A stretch of 23,895 nt of DNA, taken from the NCBI GenBank assembly GCA_016208645.1, contig JACQXP010000016.1:1-23895 (forward strand), in the 5' to 3' direction. Of the stretch, positions 1 through 9,988 are shown one piece after another. A program made the position numbers and the translations under genes. The notes below the pieces were generated by a model. It made no database searches. It saw nothing but the letters and a program-made list of their open reading frames with translations, and was not told the DNA's origin. Source of the stretch: Candidatus Methylomirabilota bacterium. GTDB taxonomy: Bacteria > Methylomirabilota > Methylomirabilia > Methylomirabilales > 2-02-FULL-66-22. The first letter of the stretch is position 1. The number at the start of each line of letters is the position of its first letter.

Positions 1-382
1 CCAGCGCAATGTCCACACAGATGTTTCACCCTGCACCATGCTCATCGGCAAAGCAGTCCAGGTTGTTCTGGTGCCCGGGGTTCCGATCGCAGCCGCAGTA
101 GCACATGACGTGCTCCAGGATCTCGGGGATCTCCTTGGCCACCTGGTAGCCCTTGGCGGCATATCCGGTGAACAGGACCGGCGACAGCGTGGCCGGCCGC
201 GGCACCCGGGGGATGGCGGGCTTGGCGCCCCGAACCGGATCCCCGTCTCCGCCGCTTGTCCACCAGTAGCCGCCGATGCCCAGCGCGGCCACGAGCAGGA
301 GCACGCCCGCGATCACGGGCGCCCGGCTCCCCGACTTGGCGGGTCTCTCCTTGACCGGAGTGCCCCTTTCCTTCTCGCCCAT
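1..382 (-). CDS. CYCXC (PCYCGC)-family selenoprotein, 3' end cut by window edge
   Basis: A small membrane-anchored thiol/selenol protein. The N-terminus is basic and followed by one hydrophobic segment (about residues 22-42), so the rest is probably extracytoplasmic. The C-terminal half carries MCYCGCD, a downstream His and DCFADEHGAG, the pattern of the PCYCGC/CYCXC family. The frame meets TGA at 28-26, but translation past it gives N-I-C-V-D-I-A-L, so TGA sits at the first position of a (U/C)xxC motif that family members continue through. I therefore read TGA as selenocysteine, with the gene running off the window. If TGA is a true stop, the product is 118 residues (26-382). The start at 382 is set by AGGAGG at 388-393, 5 nt upstream. 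A role in extracytoplasmic redox or metal handling is inferred; the family's function is poorly known. The bacterial SECIS hairpin would lie mostly outside the window. Confidence 0.75.
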
Positions 383-469
383 GCCTTCCTCCTATCTGGT
401 GATGCCGATGCTGCAGGTCGCACGAACGGCTCCACTGCAGCAGGCTCGTCGCGTTAGAACTACGCGTGC

Positions 470-499
470 ACTCTAGAGGGTAAAGCTGGTGCGGGTCAA
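470..499 (-). promoter_or_regulatory. putative sigma70-type promoter for the CYCXC gene
   Basis: Read on the minus strand, TTGACC (499-494) is followed after 18 nt by TAGAGT (475-470). This matches the TTGACA / TAnnnT pattern of other promoters in this window and would leave a leader of roughly 80 nt before the start at 382. Confidence 0.4.
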
Positions 500-633
500 T
501 GGGGACGTGGCGACTTGGAGAAAAGGGTTCGCCTGTCCGGAAAATTGAACATTCCGGGAGAGAAATAGTGGCCAAGGTCTAATTCGCCGATGCTGGCTAT
601 ATCGGGAAATAACCACAACCGACTGGAGGTGAA

Positions 634-1005
634 TCAGACGCGGGCAAGGCCGCCGTCGCCTCCCCGACCTTCGAGGAGGTCCAGGATGCGGCGAATGTGA
701 GAGTCATGCGCTTCGAGGCGATGGTAGGTCTGCTCGAACTGGGCGTCGTGGCGCTCGAGGCGATGAAGGATCTGCCGAACCTGCTCCCGGTGTTCGGAAT
801 GCTGCTCCGTCAGGGTTGTGGTCAATCGCCCAACATCGCGGAGAACTCCAATGACGCCTTCGACCTGGCCGGTCAGGGACTGCACCTGTACGGCAAGGTC
901 GTCAATCCTCCTGGCCAGGGCCTCAATGCGCCGGTCGGTCGCCTCACCCTGAATTCGCAGAGTCTCGGCAAGCCCTTCAAGTGTCAACGGCGAATTTGGA
1001 GCCAT
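634..1005 (-). CDS. small coiled-coil protein of unknown function
   Basis: A 123-residue protein I do not recognise. Nearly the whole chain has heptad spacing of hydrophobic residues (LAETLRIQGEATDRRIEAL, then IDDL, VQSL, VIGVL, VRQIL, IRRIL), predicting a long alpha-helical coiled coil without membrane segments or catalytic motifs. The tail is Gly-rich (EGRGGDGGLARV). Two upstream in-frame ATGs exist (1026 and 1053), but a good promoter has its -10 at 1025-1030. This makes ATG 1005 the only start inside the transcript, and it is preceded by a purine-rich GGGGAGGGGG. The resulting leader is very short, about a dozen bases. Probably an oligomerising or scaffold protein; nothing nearby indicates a partner. 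Confidence 0.6.
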   Translation of the reverse strand: MAPNSPLTLEGLAETLRIQGEATDRRIEALARRIDDLAVQVQSLTGQVEGVIGVLRDVGRLTTTLTEQHSEHREQVRQILHRLERHDAQFEQTYHRLEAHDSHIRRILDLLEGRGGDGGLARV

Positions 1006-1024
1006 CCCCCTCCCCTGTGCCGGC

Positions 1025-1053
1025 ATCGTATAGAGGCCTGTCGGGGGTGTCAA
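1025..1053 (-). promoter_or_regulatory. sigma70-type promoter for the coiled-coil gene
   Basis: On the minus strand TTGACA (1053-1048), a 17-nt spacer and TACGAT (1030-1025) form a near-consensus promoter. The predicted transcript start is near 1018, which selects ATG 1005 as start of the coiled-coil gene and excludes the longer versions of the frame. Confidence 0.65.
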
Positions 1054-1130
1054 GCCTGGGCGAAGTCAGACACGCTCAGCCTGGGGAGTGTACGCACGAG
1101 TCTTCCCGCTTGCCGTTCACATCGAAGGTC

Positions 1131-1988
1131 CTACTCGAAGGTGACCTTCACTTCGGCGGGGGTCGGGGTAATCCCCGTGTAGCGGGCGGTGATCGTGGTG
1201 CCCGGCCTGGGCGGCAAGAGCGCAGAAAAGGAACCCAGCGAGAGCAACTCATCATTCTTCAGCGCCTTGCCCTCGGCCCGGAGCGACTCGGCGATCCAGA
1301 GCACGGCGTTCAGGGGATTGCCGAGGACGTCCGAGCCCTTGCCTCCCCCCAGCACGGCGCCCGTCTGATCCACGACCTCGACCTTCATGTCCGCAAGTTT
1401 GGCCACTGACTCGGCCGTGGCGGGCAGGGCAATCGGGTCTCCGAGCACCCCGAGCCGTGCGCCGACGTTGATGGCGAGCAAGTGCGGGCCATCCAGCTTG
1501 ACTTGCGGGTCGTACACCAGGTCGGGCAGCTCGATGAACGGGCGGATCTCCTTGAGGGCCCGCAGCGCTTCCAGCGGGGTTTTCGCCGCCATCAGCTTCG
1601 CGGCGTCGCCCACCACCGCCACCATGTCCGCCTCGAACACTGGTCGAGCTCCGAAGGCAGCGGGGACCCGGGCCCCGGTCCGGAGGATCATTTTCTCGTA
1701 CAGCGTGCCGCGGATCGGCCGGTCGTAACCGAAGCGCTTCTGCACCGCCGGATTGGTCAGGCCCGCCTTGTAGCCAACCACGCCCCCCAAGTCCCTGGCG
1801 ATCAGGGCGTTGTAGCGCTCCTGAACTTTGGCCGCTTCGGGCATGGTCATGCTCACGCCGAAGCCCGGCGCGGGCTTTTTCATCAGCCAGGCCTCGGCGA
1901 CTCTCCTGATATTCGTCTCGGACGGCATCTCGGCCTGCGCTGAAAGCGGCATAAGTAACACCACCAAGCACACCCAGAGCGTTTGCAT
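1131..1988 (-). CDS. exported MhpD-like 2-keto-4-pentenoate hydratase family protein
   Basis: A 285-residue member of the fumarylacetoacetate hydrolase / MhpD superfamily, whose enzymes hydrate 2-hydroxypenta-2,4-dienoate or decarboxylate 4-oxalocrotonate in meta-cleavage pathways. Family signatures are GYKAGLTNPAVQKRFG (residues 72-87), RPVFEADM (115-122), FIELPD (151-156), GGGKGSDVLGNPLNAVLWIAE (the conserved Gly-rich stretch) and LSLGSF near the end. Metal ligands would be Glu119, Asp121 (commonly Glu) and Glu153. The odd feature is a clear Sec signal peptide, MQTLWVCLVVLLMPLSAQA, cleaved before Glu20; catabolic MhpD enzymes are cytoplasmic. The start is supported by AGGGAGG at 1996-2002, 7 nt upstream. 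No aromatic-degradation genes are adjacent, so the substrate is unknown. Confidence 0.85.
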   Translation of the reverse strand: MQTLWVCLVVLLMPLSAQAEMPSETNIRRVAEAWLMKKPAPGFGVSMTMPEAAKVQERYNALIARDLGGVVGYKAGLTNPAVQKRFGYDRPIRGTLYEKMILRTGARVPAAFGARPVFEADMVAVVGDAAKLMAAKTPLEALRALKEIRPFIELPDLVYDPQVKLDGPHLLAINVGARLGVLGDPIALPATAESVAKLADMKVEVVDQTGAVLGGGKGSDVLGNPLNAVLWIAESLRAEGKALKNDELLSLGSFSALLPPRPGTTITARYTGITPTPAEVKVTFE

Positions 1989-2341
1989 CGTTCATCCTCC
2001 CTCTCGCAGAGCAAGCCGGAGCACTCGCACTCTCCTCGACCTTCACCCCGACGAGCGGTTCAACCGTCAATCAGGCTTTGTGCCCGCGGAGTCTATGTGG
2101 AACGCGCCGTCCCGGTCAAACAAGAACGCCTTCCGGAACCTGATTCTCCGGTAGGAGTTGGTGAATTGGCCCGGGAAGCTGATGCGGGGGATTCGAGTCA
2201 GCCCAGGCCAGAATCACCGAATTGCAGGTTGGAAAACAGGCTCGGGGCCTCACGGGGCTGGCAACCCCGGCCGGAAGGGGACCAGGCTCAATAAGTTCAA
2301 CTTCCCCGCTCGCAAGCACCTCCGCCTTCTCCAGCAGGCTC
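1989..2341. other. gene-less stretch between hydratase and zeta-toxin module
   Basis: About 350 nt with no convincing gene. A 67-codon open frame on the minus strand (2319-2116) has a plausible ribosome site but a composition unlike a folded protein and no recognisable family. A short C/G hairpin (CGGGG, 7-nt loop, CCCCG on the minus strand, within about 2248-2274) could be a weak terminator of the toxin module. The ribosome site of the hydratase gene lies at 1996-2002. Confidence 0.4.
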
Positions 2342-2524
2342 TTACCGCGCTTGGGACCGTCGCTTCCATTCTTTGGTCAGATCAACTATCCGACTGTTCT
2401 TCAACACATAAACTGGTGTGCCCGTTTTGCGACCTAGTTCCCGCGCTCGCCGCGCCGCCCGGCGCAGCGCCGCATCCACCGCGAGGATGTCAGGGTCTTT
2501 GGACATGAGAGCTTTCCTGTTCAT
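2342..2524 (-). CDS. small partner (possible antitoxin) of the zeta-like kinase
   Basis: A 60-residue, strongly basic protein (53 residues if it starts at the second Met, MSKDPD). The middle is an Ala/Arg-rich amphipathic helix (AALRRAARRARELGRKTG) followed by TPVYVLKNSRIVDL, which resembles a short beta-hairpin. Small proteins with a helix of the type AALRRAxxRARELxRxTGTP are often encoded beside zeta/AAA kinases, from memory of the family rather than a search. The start overlaps the kinase stop by 4 nt (ATGA), so translation is probably coupled and the product made second. Antitoxin function is inferred only from position; it is not an epsilon-type antitoxin. Confidence 0.6.
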   Translation of the reverse strand: MNRKALMSKDPDILAVDAALRRAARRARELGRKTGTPVYVLKNSRIVDLTKEWKRRSQAR

Positions 2525-3057
2525 GGGTTGTCCCCCGAGGCAACGGGCAATGGCGTCGGCCCCGAATTATCATACAGAACCCAGCTATCCACAAGAGCAC
2601 GGTAAACGCCCTCGAAGTTCCGCAGACCCGCATCGAACCTTCGGCGGATTACCTGTTCCCGGATGTCATGCCCGCCCTGCGCCGCGCGCGCCGACACACG
2701 GGCCACGGCCAAGTCCACACTGGGGAGACTCAAGAAAACCAGCTTTACGTGATAGCCCACTTCCCGCCAACGGGGGATCATGCGGGCATAGCTACGACCG
2801 GATAGGGTTGTCTCGAAGGCGAAGCTTTCACCGGCACGAACTCGACGATGAATCTCCTGAAGCATCAGGCGGCCGGCTCGCAGAGCCGCCCGCTGAGGAT
2901 CAAACGGCGAAAGGCCCGATGCAATCAGGTCCATGTTCACGAAATCCGGGCACCCCGCCTCGTGCGGCAGGAACTCTCGGGCGAAGGTGGTCTTCCCGGC
3001 ACCGTTTGGTCCCGCGATGATCACGATCTTCCTTTGTCCACTGATCTGTCCGCTCAT
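2521..3057 (-). CDS. zeta-toxin-like P-loop kinase
   Basis: A 178-residue P-loop protein. Walker A is GPNGAGKTT (16-24), followed by FVNMDLIASGLSPF, the segment where zeta toxins and related kinases place a substrate-binding Asp, then FAFETTLSGRSY and the region VKLVFLSLPSVDLAVARVSARAAQGGHDI with basic residues resembling the lid. Zeta toxins phosphorylate UDP-N-acetylglucosamine and block wall synthesis; many chromosomal relatives act on unknown substrates. The protein is shorter than canonical zeta (about 280) and typical of the compact chromosomal group. A purine-rich AAAAGGA precedes ATG 3057 by 7 nt. It forms a two-gene unit with the 60-residue protein downstream. Toxicity is inferred, not shown. 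Confidence 0.75.
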   Translation of the reverse strand: MSGQISGQRKIVIIAGPNGAGKTTFAREFLPHEAGCPDFVNMDLIASGLSPFDPQRAALRAGRLMLQEIHRRVRAGESFAFETTLSGRSYARMIPRWREVGYHVKLVFLSLPSVDLAVARVSARAAQGGHDIREQVIRRRFDAGLRNFEGVYRALVDSWVLYDNSGPTPLPVASGDNP

Positions 3058-3136
3058 CCCGCGTCCTTTTCACACTCGAGGTGCGGCGTCCGATGGGCGT
3101 ATCCTAGAGTTAGGCCGGGGCAAGGGTCAAACGAAA

Positions 3137-3168
3137 ACTCCCACCGGAGGGCGCCCTCCGGTGGGAGT
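3137..3168 (-). terminator. perfect palindromic terminator after hppA
   Basis: A perfect inverted repeat with 16-nt arms (3137-3152 and 3153-3168, ACTCCCACCGGAGGGC and its complement). On the minus strand it is followed by TTTCGTTT, and on the plus strand by ACCGTTTTC. It lies 29 nt past the hppA stop, ending hppA transcription and insulating the zeta module. Confidence 0.85.
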
Positions 3169-3197
3169 ACCGTTTTCTGGAACGGACCGACCGACGC

Positions 3198-5669
<2,472 letters not shown>

Positions 5670-5853
5670 GACACCACCCTCCCTGATGGATCGCGTTGTT
5701 GATCGCAGAGGAATGAACGGCGAGTGGCCCCGCGCGGGGAAAGAGAAAACTCCCGCCGCCATTCGATGCTTCGGCAGGAGATTTCATCCCTGGGCGTCGG
5801 TCCCGCTGCAGCGCACCCAGCTGACGGCGGCCATCGGCTTTCCGAGCGGGTGG

Positions 5854-5882
5854 AACGTACCAAGGCGGCCTGGACGTGTCAA
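5854..5882 (-). promoter_or_regulatory. putative hppA promoter
   Basis: On the minus strand TTGACA (5882-5877), 17-nt spacer, TACGTT (5859-5854). The -35 is perfect and the -10 has the TAnnnT form seen at other promoters here. Confidence 0.5.
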
Positions 5883-5969
5883 GCCGAATGTGCCGCGGCA
5901 CTCCGCGCAATGGGCGGTTGTCTGGACGGCCGGAGTGGGCGGACCGGCCTGGAACGAGGCGGAGGGTTG

Positions 5970-5978
5970 TGCTATGTT
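5970..5978 (+). promoter_or_regulatory. weak extended -10 element upstream of the esterase gene
   Basis: TGC followed by TATGTT makes an extended -10 (TGnTATnnT). No good -35 lies 17 nt upstream, so this rests on the -10 alone. The leader would be about 85 nt. Confidence 0.3.
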
Positions 5979-6063
5979 CTCCGCCGCCGAGGGCGGGCCA
6001 TCCCGGCGCCGGACATCGCGCCGGCGCAGGCGAATGAGAGGGTTGTGGACCAGGGGAGGCCAG

Positions 6064-6741
6064 ATGGTTGACCAGCGGGTCGTCATCCCGACGATGTGCT
6101 TCTACGATCTGCGGCTTCCCGAGGCACCGCCGCCCGGACGGGGCTACCCGCTCCTGATCGCGCTGCACGGCTATGGGGGAACCAAGGAGTCCATGCTGGC
6201 ACTGGCGGAGCGGACCTGCGGGGACCGGTTCGCGATCGCGTCCCTGCAGGGGCCGCACCAGCACATCCAGCGCCGGCGGGGTTCCCGCGAGGTTCGGATC
6301 GCCTTCGGCTGGGGGACGATGCACAACTCCGAGGAGAATCAGGCGGCCCACCACGAGTTCGTTCGGCGGGTCATCCGGGACGTGGCTGCCGCGTATCCCG
6401 CTGACCGGAAGAAGGTCTTCCTCCTCGGCTTCTCCCAGTCCGTCGGCCTGAACTACCGCTTCGCCTTCACATTCCCGAACACGATCCGGGGGCTTATCGG
6501 CGTCTGCGGCGGCATCCCGGGCGATTGGGATTCCTCCTCGAAGTACCGCAGGAGCGCCACGGACATCCTGCACATCTCGGGAACCCGGGACCCCTTTTAT
6601 CCCCTGGAGCGGGTCCGCAAGTTCGCGGCCGCCCTCGAACAGCGCGCCCCCTCGGTCGAGCACCTGTTCGTCCCCACCCGCCACGTCTTCCCGCGGCGGT
6701 GCATCCCGGCCATCCGCCGCTGGCTCCTGGCCCGCACCTGA
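6064..6741 (+). CDS. alpha/beta-hydrolase, phospholipase/carboxylesterase type
   Basis: A 225-residue cytoplasmic alpha/beta hydrolase resembling the phospholipase/carboxylesterase and dienelactone hydrolase group. The fold is marked by LLIALHGYGGT (oxyanion-side loop), the nucleophile elbow GFSQS with Ser124, the acid Asp176 in GTRDPFY and the base His207 in PTRHVFP. Usual relatives have GFSQGG at the elbow; here Ser-Val replaces Gly-Gly. The start is fixed by AGGGGAGG a few bases before ATG 6064, and upstream in-frame codons are low-complexity Arg-rich sequence without family similarity. It stands alone: divergent from hppA and separated from the phoH cluster by a promoter. Substrate unknown. 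Confidence 0.8.
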   Translation: MVDQRVVIPTMCFYDLRLPEAPPPGRGYPLLIALHGYGGTKESMLALAERTCGDRFAIASLQGPHQHIQRRRGSREVRIAFGWGTMHNSEENQAAHHEFVRRVIRDVAAAYPADRKKVFLLGFSQSVGLNYRFAFTFPNTIRGLIGVCGGIPGDWDSSSKYRRSATDILHISGTRDPFYPLERVRKFAAALEQRAPSVEHLFVPTRHVFPRRCIPAIRRWLLART

Positions 6742-6812
6742 CCGTTGACTCCCCCTTGGCCTACGGGTGGACCCCTCCGGTCTCGGCTCTTCTGCCGTTG
6801 ACCGTTTTCCAT

Positions 6813-6841
6813 TTGACAGCCCCTGGGGCCGGGTCTATCCT
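6813..6841 (+). promoter_or_regulatory. promoter of the phoH-ybeY-era-recO cluster
   Basis: TTGACA (6813-6818), 17-nt spacer, TATCCT (6836-6841). The predicted transcript start near 6848 leaves about 44 nt before ATG 6892. It is the only clear promoter seen ahead of the seven plus-strand genes that follow. Confidence 0.65.
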
Positions 6842-6891
6842 ACCCCCTGCCTCAGACAATCGGAGCGCATGGAGGGTAGCGCCGCCTCCGC

Positions 6892-7881
<990 letters not shown>

Positions 7882-7902
7882 CGTGAACCCCGCCCCCTCC
7901 CC

Positions 7903-7971
7903 ATTTCGGATTTCGGATTTCGGATTTGGGATTTTCAATCCGCAATCCGCAATCCGCAATCACCAATCGGC
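7903..7971. repeat. heptamer-iterated inverted repeat A (phoH/pgpH spacer)
   Basis: The left arm is TCGGATT three times plus TGGGATT (7906-7933), loop TTC, then the right arm AATCCGC three times, AATCACC and AATCGGC (7937-7971). GGATT of the left units pairs with AATCC of the right, with a mismatch about every seventh base, forming a long periodically bulged stem. It fills the spacer and ends 3 nt before the next start codon, so that gene has no visible Shine-Dalgarno. Confidence 0.85.
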
Positions 7972-7974
7972 GTG

Positions 7975-9633
7975 ATGTATCTACGCTTCTTTACCAAGGA
8001 GGTCCGCCGAGACGTGGCGGATCGGCTGCAGGCCCCCTTGCGGGTGGGCTGGCATCCCCTGGCCCCCATCCGCCGCGCGGTGGCCCGCCTGGAGCAGCAA
8101 CGCTGGTTCCTGCCCGCCGTCGCTGCCTTCTTCCTGCTGGCCACGCTCCAGATCCTCAGCTCCAACCTGGCCCTTCCCCTCGGGGCGCTCTCGGTCCTGG
8201 GCGTCTTCCTGCTGGTGGCCTTCCTCCTGGGCGCGCTGTACGCCTACGTGCGCGCCCTGCAGCCCAAGGAGGTCCGGCGCCCCCGCAGCCTGGTGCTGCT
8301 CGGCACGATCCTTCTCGTCGTTCTGCTGCTCACCCGGTACGGCCTCGTCATCATCACGTCGCTCCACCAGAGCTTCCCCCATATCCCGATCTCCGCCCTG
8401 CGGGCGGGCCTGCCGGTGCCCCTGGGGGGCGTCCTGCTCACGGTCCTCTTCAACGCCCGGCTGGCCTTCGCCGGCTCGCTCATCCTCACCATCCTCGCGG
8501 GGATCATGCTGGCCGCCCCCATCGAGTACTTCCTGTTCACCTTCGTGGGGAGCCTGGTGGGGATCTTCTCCTTGGCGCGACGCCAGGGGCGGACCGCCTT
8601 CTTCCGCGCCGGCAGTCTGTTGGGCCTCGCCAACGCCTACACGGTGCTGGCCTTCGCCCTGGTCGACGGGGACGCCAGCCGGCTGCTGCCGGACATGGTC
8701 GGCGGCCTGGTCAACGGGGCCGTCGTGGCGGTCCTGGCCACGGGGCTCCTGCCGCTCCTGGAGAACTCCTTCGGGCGAACGACGGACTTCACCCTCCTCG
8801 AGCTGTCCAACCTCAACGAGCCGATGCTCCGGCACCTGGTCCTCGTGGCGCCGGGCACCTACCATCACAGTATCATGGTGGGCACCCTGGCCGAGGCGGC
8901 CGCCGAGGCGGTGGGGGCCAACGCGTTGCTGTGCCGCGTGGGGGCCTACTACCACGACATCGGGAAGACCCGGCACCCCGCCTACTTCATCGAGAACCAG
9001 TCGGACGCCATGAACCGGCACGACAAGCTGGCTCCCAGCCTGAGCCGGGCCATCCTCATGGCCCACGTGAAGGAGGGGGTCGAGATGGCCCGGGCCTACG
9101 GCCTGCCCGAGGTCCTGGTGGACCTGATCCCCCAGCATCATGGGACGCGACTGGTGAGTTACTTCTACCAGCGCGCCAGGGAGCGGACGGATCCCGATCT
9201 GCACGCGGTGAAGGAGGAGGACTACCGCTATCCCGGGCCCAAACCTCAGACGCGCGAGGCGGCGATCCTCATGCTGGCCGACGCGGTGGAGGCGGCCGCC
9301 CGCACCCTTTCCGATCCCACGTCGGCCCGGATCCAGGGGGCGGTGCAGAAGATCATCACCGGGATCTTCGTGGACGGCCAACTGGACGAATGCGACCTGA
9401 CCCTGCGGGACCTCCACCTGATCGCCAACAACTTCGTTCGAATCTTGACGGGGATCTTCCATCACCGGGTGGACTACCCGGGCGTGCAGCTCCAGAACCT
9501 GGGCAGGAAGCGGAGCGAGAATGGCGATCAGCCTGCGAAACCGGCAAAAGAGGGTCCGCGTCGAGACGGGGTGGCTAAGAAAGGTGGGGGAACGGGCGCT
9601 GTCCGTGCTGGCGCGCCCGGGCGCGGAGTGTAG
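7975..9633 (+). CDS. 7TM-HD domain phosphodiesterase (PgpH-like), lacking the HDED ectodomain
   Basis: A 552-residue membrane protein. Residues about 43-270 hold several transmembrane helices of the 7TM intracellular-HD type; about 285-480 form a cytoplasmic HD-GYP-like/HDIG domain with metal ligands His297/His298 (TYHHSIMVG), His327-Asp328 (YYHDIGK), PQHHGT, and an Asp in LADAVEAAAR. PgpH proteins hydrolyse cyclic di-AMP. Canonical PgpH (about 700 residues) has a large extracellular domain after the first helix; here helices follow each other from residue 46 on, so the ectodomain is absent. The last 40 residues are Lys/Gly/Pro-rich and overlap ybeY. GTG 7972 is adjacent to ATG 7975; neither has a ribosome site because the repeat abuts the start. 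c-di-AMP activity is by family only. Confidence 0.85.
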   Translation: MYLRFFTKEVRRDVADRLQAPLRVGWHPLAPIRRAVARLEQQRWFLPAVAAFFLLATLQILSSNLALPLGALSVLGVFLLVAFLLGALYAYVRALQPKEVRRPRSLVLLGTILLVVLLLTRYGLVIITSLHQSFPHIPISALRAGLPVPLGGVLLTVLFNARLAFAGSLILTILAGIMLAAPIEYFLFTFVGSLVGIFSLARRQGRTAFFRAGSLLGLANAYTVLAFALVDGDASRLLPDMVGGLVNGAVVAVLATGLLPLLENSFGRTTDFTLLELSNLNEPMLRHLVLVAPGTYHHSIMVGTLAEAAAEAVGANALLCRVGAYYHDIGKTRHPAYFIENQSDAMNRHDKLAPSLSRAILMAHVKEGVEMARAYGLPEVLVDLIPQHHGTRLVSYFYQRARERTDPDLHAVKEEDYRYPGPKPQTREAAILMLADAVEAAARTLSDPTSARIQGAVQKIITGIFVDGQLDECDLTLRDLHLIANNFVRILTGIFHHRVDYPGVQLQNLGRKRSENGDQPAKPAKEGPRRDGVAKKGGGTGAVRAGAPGRGV

Positions 9634-9988
9634 CGTCGTGCTGCTGGACGACGCCGCCATGGCCGCCCTGAACCGCGCCTACCGCGGCGTCGCCGGCCCG
9701 ACCGACGTCCTGGCGTTCCCCATGGCCGAGGGGCGGTTCGGGAGGACCTGGCCGGATCTCCTGGGCGACGTGGCGATCTCGGCCGAGACCGCGCGGCGCC
9801 AGGCGCGGGTCCGCAAGGCGGACCTCCGCGCGGAGCTGGCCCTCCTCCTGGTCCACGGGATCCTCCACCTCGTCGGCTACGATCACGGGACCGCGGAGGA
9901 GCGGCGCCGGATGTGGCACAAGCAACGGGCCATCCTGGCGGCCTGCGGCATCCAGGCCCCGGCGGCCGCCCGCCCAGGGGAGCGATGA
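9521..9988 (+). CDS. ybeY: endoribonuclease YbeY (16S rRNA maturation)
   Basis: A 155-residue UPF0054 metalloprotein. The zinc motif HGILHLVGYDH supplies His112, His116 and His122. The N-terminus (MAISLRNRQKRVRVETGWL) and NRAYRGVAGPTDVLAFPM are typical family segments. YbeY is required for 16S rRNA 3'-end maturation and ribosome quality control, often with PhoH/YbeZ and Era, both encoded nearby. The family-typical N-terminus starts at ATG 9521, inside the upstream HD gene, giving a 113-nt out-of-frame overlap. The end overlaps the histidine kinase start (ATGA). The C-terminal APAAARPGER tail is unremarkable. Confidence 0.95.
   Translation: MAISLRNRQKRVRVETGWLRKVGERALSVLARPGAECSVVLLDDAAMAALNRAYRGVAGPTDVLAFPMAEGRFGRTWPDLLGDVAISAETARRQARVRKADLRAELALLLVHGILHLVGYDHGTAEERRRMWHKQRAILAACGIQAPAAARPGER

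Larger units (their letters stand above)
5670..6063. other. divergent intergenic region between hppA and the esterase gene
   Basis: About 390 nt without a supported gene. It holds the hppA promoter (5854-5882, minus), its roughly 180-nt leader, and a weak extended -10 for the plus-strand esterase (5970-5978). The leader is long for a gene without an obvious riboswitch; I see no known aptamer core in it. Confidence 0.5.

Noticed and set aside
537..557. Short inverted repeat CCGGAA / TTCCGG between the first two genes
   Set aside because: Only 6-nt arms with an AT-rich loop, far from the predicted promoter; expected by chance at this length.
2116..2319. A 67-codon minus-strand frame after the small zeta partner
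   Set aside because: Pro-rich composition, no family resemblance and no overlap or coupling with the gene before it; not enough to call a gene.
7903..7971. Tandem short repeats considered as a CRISPR array
   Set aside because: Units are 7 nt, contiguous without unique spacers, and arranged as complementary arms; no cas genes are nearby.
9913..9984. Upstream start for the histidine kinase
   Set aside because: The extra residues are Gly/Pro/Arg-rich and lie inside ybeY; ATG 9985 overlaps the ybeY stop and has a ribosome site.
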